Positions 1 through 5,093 of a DNA stretch of 5,390 nucleotides are shown here, piece by piece. The notes beneath the pieces are model-generated. The model saw nothing but the letters and a program-made list of their open reading frames with translations. It was not told the DNA's origin and did not search any database. Source of the DNA: Deltaproteobacteria bacterium (GTDB taxonomy: Bacteria > Desulfobacterota > Syntrophia > Syntrophales > UBA2210); the NCBI GenBank assembly GCA_019314085.1, contig JAFCZZ010000130.1:1-5390 (forward strand). The letters run 5' to 3'. The position numbers and the translations under genes were made by a program. Positions within the stretch are counted from its first letter, which is position 1; every line of letters starts with the position of its first letter.

Positions 1-353
1 AAATTCTCAAGGACGATGTCGGCATCTTTCGCCATCTTGTAGATCAGGTCCTTCGCCTCCTGGCGCTTCAGGTCCAGGGACACGAAATATTTATTCTGGG
101 TAACAAAGTGCCAGATCGGGTTCGAGTGTTTCCAGTATCTCCCCCAGTAGGTGGCCGGACGCCAGAGGTCTCCATAAAAGGGAAGTTCCAGTTTGATCAC
201 CTCGGCGCCATAGGTAGCCAGAATTCTCGACGCCGTGGGACCGAAGATAACGTGTGTAAAATCCAGAACCTTGAGGCCCTTAAAAACTTCCGGCTTTTCA
301 TTGACGCCGGCCGGATTAAATAGTTTAGCGGTATACGAAAAATAGTCTTCCAT
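1..353 (-). CDS. CaiB/BaiF family (family III) acyl-CoA transferase, N-terminal part, truncated by window edge
   Basis: Only the first 117 codons are present; the gene continues past position 1. Family III CoA transferases move CoA between carboxylic acids in the cytoplasm. The family's N-terminal fold is readable: a GLKVLDFTHVIFGP segment (residues 26-39), then ATYGAEVIKLE (46-56), a GDLWR stretch (61-65), QNKYFVSLDLK (86-96, the family's 'N-K-x-SV-x-LDLK' region) and a DADIVLEN end (110-117). About 24 residues precede the usual domain start. The catalytic aspartate of the family lies beyond the edge and cannot be checked. The ATG is preceded by GGGGAG at 361-366, seven bases upstream and inside the end of livF, with only 3 bases between the livF stop and this start. 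It is therefore very probably the last-seen gene of the liv operon, and the imported substrate may be what it activates (inference). The exact acyl substrate cannot be told. Confidence 0.88.
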   Translation of the reverse strand, partial: MEDYFSYTAKLFNPAGVNEKPEVFKGLKVLDFTHVIFGPTASRILATYGAEVIKLELPFYGDLWRPATYWGRYWKHSNPIWHFVTQNKYFVSLDLKRQEAKDLIYKMAKDADIVLEN

Positions 354-356
354 AGT

Positions 357-1061
357 TTATCTCCCCAAATATGCCTTCCTCACGAGATCACTCTTCATGA
401 GATCCTCGGATTTTCCCTCCATGACGATCTTTCCGTCCTGGACCACATACCCCCTGTCGGCCAGCTGGAGAGCCCTGAGCGCGTTCTGCTCGGGCAGAAG
501 GATCGTAATCCCCTGCTCCCGGAGCTTTCCCAACGCCTCGAAGACCCCGTCCACGATCACCGGCGCGAGGCCGACCGATGGCTCATCGACCATGATGAAC
601 TTGGGATGCGACATAAGCCCCCTGCCGATGTTGAGCATCTGCTGCTCGCCACCGCTGAGGAGCCGGGCTTCCTGGTTGGCTCGAGACTTCAGTATGGGGA
701 AAAGTTCCACGATCCATTCCATGGCCTCATTCCTGTCCTTCCAGGCATCGCCCGGATAGGCCCCGATGAGAAGGTTTTCCTTCACCGTCAGATAGGGAAA
801 CACCCGGTGGCCCTCCGCGACATGAATGACCCCTTTTTCGACAATCTCGTGGGGGGGCTGACCGGTAATATCACTGCCCTGGAATATAACCGTCCCTGAA
901 GTCGGCTTCATAATGCCCTGAACAACGTTCAGGATCGTACTCTTACCGGCCCCGTTCGAACCCAGGAGGGTTACAATCTCGTCAGGACGTATGTTAAAGC
1001 TGACGTCGTGTAGTACGGGAAGATTCCCGTAAGATGCGCACAGATTTTTTACCTCAAGCAT
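357..1061 (-). CDS. livF: LivF-type ABC transporter ATP-binding protein
   Basis: One of the two cytoplasmic ATPases that power a HAAT-family (branched-chain amino acid type) importer; 234 aa, normal for LivF. Visible motifs are the A-loop Tyr11, Walker A GSNGAGKST (34-42), a Q-loop-region segment VAEGHRVFP (81-89; VPEGRRVF in E. coli LivF), the ABC signature LSGGEQQ (135-141), Walker B with D159-E160, and the D-loop region SVGLAP (162-167). The H-loop region reads LLPEQN (188-193). LivF proteins normally lack the H-loop histidine and have L-V-E-Q-N, so the proline at 190 is an unusual change. The C-terminus ends AYLGR as in relatives. The ATG overlaps the livG stop by 8 bases, and GGAG at 1067-1070 lies five bases upstream of it. 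The CoA transferase follows 3 bases after the stop. Substrate specificity is not encoded in this subunit. Confidence 0.95.
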   Translation of the reverse strand: MLEVKNLCASYGNLPVLHDVSFNIRPDEIVTLLGSNGAGKSTILNVVQGIMKPTSGTVIFQGSDITGQPPHEIVEKGVIHVAEGHRVFPYLTVKENLLIGAYPGDAWKDRNEAMEWIVELFPILKSRANQEARLLSGGEQQMLNIGRGLMSHPKFIMVDEPSVGLAPVIVDGVFEALGKLREQGITILLPEQNALRALQLADRGYVVQDGKIVMEGKSEDLMKSDLVRKAYLGR

Positions 1062-1800
1062 AATTTCTCCACCCCTTACCTAAGTATGCCTCCACTACCG
1101 TGTCGTTATTGACAACCTCATCGGGAGTCCCTTCAGCGATCTTCTGACCGTACTGGATCGCAACGATCCGGTCAGCCGCCTCGACAAGAACCGCCATGAC
1201 GTGCTCGATCCAGAAAATCGTCAGTGCAAACTGCTCCTTCGCCTTGAGAACCATCTTGACCGCTGAGCTTGCCTCCCCTGGATTGAGTCCCGCCATGACC
1301 TCGTCGATGAAGAGAACCTTCGGCGTCGTGGCAAGCGCGCGGGCAAGTTCCAGCATTCGCAGCTCATAAAAGGTCAGGTCCCTGGCCAGGATGTTCCGCT
1401 TACTGAAAAGACCGACAAACTCAAGGTAGTGAGTAGCGTTACCCGCCGCGTCCTCAAAACTCTGATTCTTCCGATCTTTCCCGCATAGAGCAGCAACCTG
1501 CACGCTCATAAGCGCCGGCAATTCAGGAAAGGGCCGCGGGATCTGGTAGGTCCGGGCAAGGCCCTCATGTACCCTCTTATGGGGGGGCATCGCGGTGATA
1601 TCCAAATCGTCCAGGATAATCTTGCCGGCATCCGCCTTCAGATATCCTCCCATGACGTTTACCATGGTGGATTTTCCCGCACCGTTGGGCCCGATAAATC
1701 CCAGCGTTTCCCCCTTGTTGATAGAAAAACTTACATCATCGATCGCGACGAGACCGCCGAATCGCTTGGTTATATTTGTGCATGTTAGAATCTCCGACAT
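1054..1800 (-). CDS. livG: LivG-type ABC transporter ATP-binding protein
   Basis: Second cytoplasmic ATPase of the HAAT importer; 248 aa from the chosen start. Motifs are Walker A GPNGAGKST (37-45), a Q-loop region ARTYQIPRPF (82-91, Gln86), Walker B and D-loop region IDEVMAGLNP (165-174) and an H-loop with His200 in WIEHVM. The signature segment reads LTFYELRMLELARAL (142-156), where LivG usually has L-S-x-G-Q, so the invariant signature glycine is missing. The 'DEVMAGLNP' form is familiar in a LivG subgroup. The frame is open to an ATG at 1821, which would add seven residues, but that ATG has no ribosome binding site. The ATG at 1800 has GGAGG at 1811-1815 and leaves a 7-base gap after the livM stop, so 1800 is preferred. 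The stop overlaps the livF start by 8 bases. Confidence 0.94.
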   Translation of the reverse strand: MSEILTCTNITKRFGGLVAIDDVSFSINKGETLGFIGPNGAGKSTMVNVMGGYLKADAGKIILDDLDITAMPPHKRVHEGLARTYQIPRPFPELPALMSVQVAALCGKDRKNQSFEDAAGNATHYLEFVGLFSKRNILARDLTFYELRMLELARALATTPKVLFIDEVMAGLNPGEASSAVKMVLKAKEQFALTIFWIEHVMAVLVEAADRIVAIQYGQKIAEGTPDEVVNNDTVVEAYLGKGWRNYA

Positions 1801-1807
1801 CGTGTTC

Positions 1808-2854
1808 TTACCTCCGCACATGAATTTGTGGCATGTATTCCCGGTAGTGCCGCTTACGGTAAAGACCGAACAGCCCCTCTCCCCGCGGAAGCACGAAAAG
1901 GAGGATCAGAAGTATTATCGGGAAGGCAACAGGTTGGAAGTCCCCCATGAATCTGATAAGGAACTCCTCAAGAAAGGCGACAAAGTAACCACCGGCAACG
2001 CATCCGAAGACCTGTGCACGACCACCCACCATGAAGACCAGGAGAATCTTGAGCATATAGGTCAAGGGCAGGTAGGTAATCCCCGAGAAGGTTCCGAAGT
2101 AATGGGCCATAAACCACCCCAGCACGCCGATCATCGAGGCGGCGCCGATAAAGGTAAGGATCTTTACCAGGTTGATATTGACCCCGATGCCGTGAGCCAC
2201 CTCTTCATCGTCGTTGATGGCCGCCATAATCAGACCGTACCGGGATTTCAGGACCTTATTGGAGATCAGTAAAAAGAGGAGCATAATGGCAGCCGATATG
2301 TAGGCGGCGGCGAGGAAGTTGAGCTTGGCACCGCCGAGGTCGAAAAGAAGCTCGATGCCGAAGAGCCCCACATCCCCCTTGAAGATCCCCGTCCATATGA
2401 ACGTAACCTCCAGAAATACGAGAGGGAGGAGGAGTGTCAAGAGCACGTAGTACAGACCCTTGGCCATGATCACCAGAGGACTGAAGACAAGCGCGCAAAA
2501 CGCGGACATAAGAATTGCGAGGGGAAGGGTCAGCCACGGACTCAATCCCATGTGAATACTGAGAAGTGCCGCCACATATCCCCCGACGCCGATGAAGAAA
2601 TTGGGGCCGAAGTTGATCCGTCCCGTTCCGACGGTCATCAGGGACAGGGGGATGGCGATGGCCGCGTAGATATTGGCCGACACCATCGTATTGACAAGTC
2701 CGGGGCTGAGGAAATAGGTGATCGCCGGGAACAGGATCAGGGCAATCGTCCAGTAAATGGTATTCCGCCAGTACCGGGGCTCGATCATCCAATCCCACTT
2801 TTTCCCCCTCCACCGAATAACGATCCGATCTCTTTTGATTTCAACGTCTACCAT
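1808..2854 (-). CDS. livM: LivM-type branched-chain-amino-acid-family ABC permease
   Basis: Inner-membrane permease of the importer, 348 aa. A hydrophilic, basic N-terminus of about 30 residues (rich in K, R, W) precedes the first membrane segment near 33-52. Further hydrophobic segments follow throughout to about 335. Family landmarks are GTGRINFGPNFFIGVGGYVA (76-95, the LivM 'G-x-S-L-G-x-A-x-F-x-G-I-G-A-Y' region), KGLYYVLLTLLLP (132-144), KGDVGLFGI (159-167), the ATPase-contacting loop SRYGLIMAAINDDEEVA (204-220) and VGGRAQVFG (276-284) before the last helices. The tail (RKRHYREY and on) is charged and presumably cytoplasmic. The start overlaps the livH stop by 7 bases, and AGGAG at 2864-2868 lies nine bases upstream. 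Its last codons contain the livG ribosome binding site. Family assignment is firm; the ligand transported is not known. Confidence 0.94.
   Translation of the reverse strand: MVDVEIKRDRIVIRWRGKKWDWMIEPRYWRNTIYWTIALILFPAITYFLSPGLVNTMVSANIYAAIAIPLSLMTVGTGRINFGPNFFIGVGGYVAALLSIHMGLSPWLTLPLAILMSAFCALVFSPLVIMAKGLYYVLLTLLLPLVFLEVTFIWTGIFKGDVGLFGIELLFDLGGAKLNFLAAAYISAAIMLLFLLISNKVLKSRYGLIMAAINDDEEVAHGIGVNINLVKILTFIGAASMIGVLGWFMAHYFGTFSGITYLPLTYMLKILLVFMVGGRAQVFGCVAGGYFVAFLEEFLIRFMGDFQPVAFPIILLILLFVLPRGEGLFGLYRKRHYREYMPQIHVRR
1811..1815 (-). promoter_or_regulatory. Ribosome binding site that fixes the livG start at 1800
   Basis: GGAGG on the minus strand, ten bases before the ATG at 1800-1798. It sits in the last sense codons of livM, directly before that gene's TAA. 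The upstream in-frame ATG at 1821 has no comparable purine tract, and this site lies downstream of it. The site therefore decides for the shorter LivG and suggests that livM termination and livG initiation are coupled. Confidence 0.75.
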
Positions 2855-3723
2855 ATTGATTCACTCCTTGCGATTCCTTGGGGTCGTACTATCAGGATCA
2901 CCATAACCAGGACCAGGGCCGACAGGTTCATAAACCGCGGTTCGCCCACCACAAAACACATAAGCGCGTGGTCAATACCGATCAGAAAGGCCGCGATGAT
3001 GGTGCCCTTGATATTTCCAAGCCCCCCCAGCACGGCGATCAGGATCGCTGTGGTCATGTACTGCCAGCCCATAGCCGGTTCCACGGTCCAGATCGGTGCG
3101 ATGAGAAGCATAGCGACGATGACCGGTATCAGAACAAGCATCATGGTTAAGGTATACAGTTTTTCAACGTTAAGTCCTACAAACCGGGAATTTAGGATGT
3201 CCTGGGACAGGGCCCTGACGGCGAGGCCCGCCTTCGTCTTGATAAAGAAGAGGGCGAAAAGGGCCGTCATGACAAGGGCTATTAACGATGCCAGGATGAG
3301 CTGTTTCGGGGCCACGGCGAGACCAAGCTGCCAGATCCCATCCATTAACGTCGTATCGAGATAGACTCCCTCCTGGATCGGGTAGCGCCACGCAGCCAAC
3401 TGATCGACGATAAGGGCGACTATGAGAAGCCCCGTCAGCAGCGTCATCTCATCATCCATATACCGTTTAACCATGAAGATATAGATGAGATAGGACACGA
3501 TGAGTTGAACCACGACCATCCCGACAATGGAGGGAAGCAGTGGAAGACCCAACTCACTCATAAAAAACCAGGTGCCGTAAATTGTGAGGGGAAAGAGATA
3601 GGCGTAGCCGAGATGAAAGATCCTCAAAACACCGCAGATAAGAGAAAAACCCAGCGCAATGAGTAGATAGACAGCCCCCATCAAAAACCCGAAAAACAGA
3701 ACAAACAAAATCGTATCAGCCAT
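2848..3723 (-). CDS. livH: LivH-type branched-chain-amino-acid-family ABC permease
   Basis: First gene of the transporter operon; an inner-membrane permease of 291 aa, the usual LivH length. The N-terminus is immediately hydrophobic and carries the family block GAVYLLIALGFSLICGVL (16-33) followed by RIFHLGYAYLFP (34-45), equivalent to the 'G-I-V-N-F-A-H-G' stretch of LivH. The ATPase-contacting loop is TKAGLAVRALSQD (163-175) followed by VGLNVEKLY (182-190). A LGGLGNIKG loop (232-240) precedes the last helices, and the protein ends on the typical RPQGI motif (near 280) plus a short tail. AAGGAG at 3734-3739 lies ten bases before the ATG. The stop overlaps livM by 7 bases. It pairs with LivM as the heterodimeric channel, with LivG and LivF below. 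No substrate-binding-protein gene lies upstream of it here, although many liv operons carry one nearby. Confidence 0.94.
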   Translation of the reverse strand: MADTILFVLFFGFLMGAVYLLIALGFSLICGVLRIFHLGYAYLFPLTIYGTWFFMSELGLPLLPSIVGMVVVQLIVSYLIYIFMVKRYMDDEMTLLTGLLIVALIVDQLAAWRYPIQEGVYLDTTLMDGIWQLGLAVAPKQLILASLIALVMTALFALFFIKTKAGLAVRALSQDILNSRFVGLNVEKLYTLTMMLVLIPVIVAMLLIAPIWTVEPAMGWQYMTTAILIAVLGGLGNIKGTIIAAFLIGIDHALMCFVVGEPRFMNLSALVLVMVILIVRPQGIARSESIW

Positions 3724-3789
3724 TAATTCTCAACTCCTTTCGGGAGGTATTCTACAACTTTACCGGCCACCCTGCCCACAATTGAAAAT

Positions 3790-3822
3790 CGATATGCATA
3801 AACCGCGTGGTGAACCATATCG
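3790..3822. repeat. 7-bp inverted repeat CGATATG-N19-CATATCG, possible operator
   Basis: A perfect inverted repeat with arms at 3790-3796 and 3816-3822. Inside it, ACC-GCGT-GGT at 3802-3811 forms a further small dyad. A third related half-site, CGATATC, lies at 3871-3877 and overlaps the -35 of the nearer promoter candidate. The position just downstream of that promoter and upstream of livH would suit a repressor site or a leader hairpin. This is read directly from the sequence; the function is inference and short dyads of this kind also arise by chance. Confidence 0.3.
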
Positions 3823-3850
3823 CACAGCCTTGGCCTACACCATCCGCCAG

Positions 3851-3879
3851 GCTATATTAGAGATCGCGACCGATATCAA
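3851..3879 (-). promoter_or_regulatory. Candidate sigma70 promoter P2 for the liv operon
   Basis: On the minus strand TTGATA (3879-3874, five of six consensus bases) is followed after 17 bases by TATAGC (3856-3851, four of six). Transcription would begin near 3844 and leave a leader of about 120 bases before livH. The 3790-3822 inverted repeat would lie just inside this leader. It competes with the candidate at 3977-4006; either, both or neither may be used. Confidence 0.3.
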
Positions 3880-3976
3880 AGCGTTTTGTTCTTTAGGGCT
3901 AATCAAGTGGTTGGTATACATCGAACGGCTTAGATCCCCCCCCAGGGTATCATTACCAGAGTTCCAGTGTTGGGGA

Positions 3977-4006
3977 CGTATAACAAAGCTTGAATTGCTG
4001 TGTCAA
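3977..4006 (-). promoter_or_regulatory. Candidate sigma70 promoter P1 for the liv operon
   Basis: A perfect minus-strand TTGACA (4006-4001) is followed after 18 bases by TATACG (3982-3977, four of six consensus bases). A 17-base spacing would give the poorer TTATAC. The start would fall near 3970, giving a leader of roughly 245 bases before livH that contains the G8 run (3943-3936 on this strand), the second promoter candidate and the inverted repeat. It is the best -35 element in the gap and points towards livH. Confidence 0.4.
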
Positions 4007-4273
4007 GGAAAAATTTCGATAATCTCCAATTACTTTTTCTATTACTATTCAACACAAAAATATAACTGGAGTATCCCCCATTTTATATCCCCCCCTTTTT
4101 ATTTCTATATCGGAAACTGAACGATACACCCCCTACGGTGGGAAGATCTTTGTTTTATATACCATACCTGAAAAACAGGCAACCCTTTTCAAAGACTCAA
4201 CGAAACAGCCATGCCCCCTCAAGGGATCAGAGTCAGTTTCTGACCGGACAGGGGTTTTTCACCCTTTGTTTCC

Positions 4274-5050
4274 TTACAAGGCCTCGGTTTTCATTCCAAA
4301 TACATCCCTGGCGTTCCCGGATGTCACCCTCTCTACCTCTTCGAAGGGGAGGGCCTTTATCTGGGCAATTTGACGCGCGGTGTAGGCCACGTATGCCGGT
4401 TCGTTCCTCTTCCCCCTCTTCGGTTCGGGCGAAAGAAAGGGACAATCCGTCTCCACCAGCAGTCTGTCCAAGGGGATCTTCCGAACAACCTCTCTGAGCA
4501 GATCGGATTTCTTGTATGTTATCGTTCCGGGTATGGAGATATAAAACCCCATATCGAGACACCTCGCGGCCATATCGTAGTCACCTGAAAAACAGTGGAT
4601 TACGCCTCTCCGATCGTTCCTCTGGCCTTGGAGCATCTCCACGGTCTCCTTGTGCGCCTCACGATCGTGAATAATCACCGGAAGGGCCAGCTGCGCGGCC
4701 AGTTCGAGTTGTTCTCCGAACCGCCGTATCTGCAGACCTCTCGGCGAAAGGTTCCTGAAAAAATCCAGGCCGATCTCGCCGTAGGCAACGACTTTGTCAC
4801 TTCCTGACAATTCTCTGAGCAGATCGTACGTCGTTTCATCTATACTTTCGACATCATGAGGATGTACCCCCACAGAGGCATAGATCATATCGTACCTCTC
4901 GGCGAGAGCGACTGCCTTCCTGCTGTCCTCAAGGTTCAGACCGACCGTGACAATACAATCGACACCGCCCTCCTGTGCCCTTTGTATGACAGCCTCTCTG
5001 TCACCGTCAAATTCATCCATCTCAAGATGGGCGTGAGAATCTACCAGCAT
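4274..5050 (-). CDS. tatD: TatD-family metal-dependent deoxyribonuclease/hydrolase
   Basis: Cytoplasmic member of the amidohydrolase-fold TatD family, which cleaves DNA (3'-5' exonuclease in E. coli TatD) with two divalent metal ions; 258 aa, the family norm. All expected metal and catalytic positions are visible: DSHAH (4-8, His6 and His8), GVHPHD (61-66), YGEIGLDFF (90-98, Glu92), IIHDREAH (126-133, His128), HCFSG (152-156, His152) and ETDCPFLSP (200-208, Asp202). The frame is open to an ATG at 5086, which would add 12 residues before the conserved start, but the ATG at 5050 has GGGAG five bases upstream and begins right at the MLVDSHAH motif. It follows the peptide-permease gene by 43 bases on the same strand and could be its last operon member. 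Other TatD-group paralogues (YcfH/YjjV types) are equally possible, so the symbol is at family level. Confidence 0.94.
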   Translation of the reverse strand: MLVDSHAHLEMDEFDGDREAVIQRAQEGGVDCIVTVGLNLEDSRKAVALAERYDMIYASVGVHPHDVESIDETTYDLLRELSGSDKVVAYGEIGLDFFRNLSPRGLQIRRFGEQLELAAQLALPVIIHDREAHKETVEMLQGQRNDRRGVIHCFSGDYDMAARCLDMGFYISIPGTITYKKSDLLREVVRKIPLDRLLVETDCPFLSPEPKRGKRNEPAYVAYTARQIAQIKALPFEEVERVTSGNARDVFGMKTEAL

Positions 5051-5055
5051 TTGTA

Positions 5056-5060
5056 CTCCC
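5056..5060 (-). promoter_or_regulatory. Ribosome binding site that fixes the tatD start at 5050
   Basis: GGGAG within AAAGGGAG on the minus strand, five bases before the ATG at 5050. The alternative upstream ATG at 5086 would place this site inside the coding frame and adds residues not expected before the conserved HxH motif. Confidence 0.7.
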
Positions 5061-5093
5061 TTTCTTGTAATTCGATTTACACACACCGATCCG

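Larger units (their letters stand above)
3724..4273. other. Intergenic region between tatD and livH (about 550 bases, no convincing gene)
   Basis: AT-rich compared with the flanking genes, and studded with + strand C-tracts: C8 at 3936-3943, C5 at 4075-4079, C7 at 4089-4095, C5 at 4129-4133 and C5 at 4214-4218. Positions 4072-4085 and 4086-4101 are two imperfect tandem copies of TAT-C(5-7)-T(4-5)-A. The livH-proximal half contains two promoter candidates, a 7-bp inverted repeat and a 31-codon minus frame (3818-3723, no good ribosome binding site) whose TAA shares a base with the livH ATG. The tatD-proximal part has only weak hairpins. Long + strand frames (3782-4120 and 4138-4497) lack ribosome binding sites and recognisable sequence; the second runs into tatD as an antisense frame. 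No tRNA or known riboswitch was recognised. Confidence 0.7.

Noticed and set aside
1801..1821. Upstream ATG (1821) as the livG start, adding seven residues
   Set aside because: It has no ribosome binding site; the clear GGAGG at 1811-1815 serves the ATG at 1800.
1595..3364. Long + strand frames (1595-2272, 2552-3364) opposite livG, livM and livH
   Set aside because: They are antisense shadows of well-supported permease and ATPase genes; their translations are compositionally odd and match no family I know.
3841..4088. About 80-codon minus-strand open stretch ending at the TAG of 3843-3841, with no ATG until late
   Set aside because: Starts only at GTG or TTG without a ribosome binding site, uses many AT-rich codons unlike the neighbours, covers both promoter candidates, and shows no recognisable motif.
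4052..4095. Short minus-strand frame of ten codons after a G7 run (ATG at 4081), a possible leader peptide
   Set aside because: The G-run is part of the repeated C-tract sequence rather than a normal ribosome binding site, and the frame lies upstream of both liv promoter candidates.
3782..4120. 112-codon + strand open frame in the tatD-livH gap
   Set aside because: No ribosome binding site precedes the ATG, the C-terminal half is low-complexity translation of AT-rich and C-tract DNA, and no family is recognisable. The first 40 or so residues look slightly more protein-like, so a decayed fragment cannot be fully excluded.
4075..4133. G-quadruplex on the minus strand from the G5/G7/G5 runs
   Set aside because: Only three runs lie close together and one loop is over 30 bases, so the usual quadruplex pattern is not met.
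4167..4179. CCTG-TTTTT-CAGG hairpin on the minus strand as a terminator
   Set aside because: Only a four-pair stem and no following T-tract; the T's are in the loop.
4231..4245. Hairpin GTCAG-AAA-CTGAC downstream of tatD as a terminator
   Set aside because: Five pairs plus a possible wobble, but no T-run follows on the minus strand, so it is not an intrinsic terminator by the usual criteria.
4138..4497. 119-codon + strand open frame overlapping the tatD end
   Set aside because: It is largely antisense to the firmly identified tatD gene, and the part outside tatD has no coding character.
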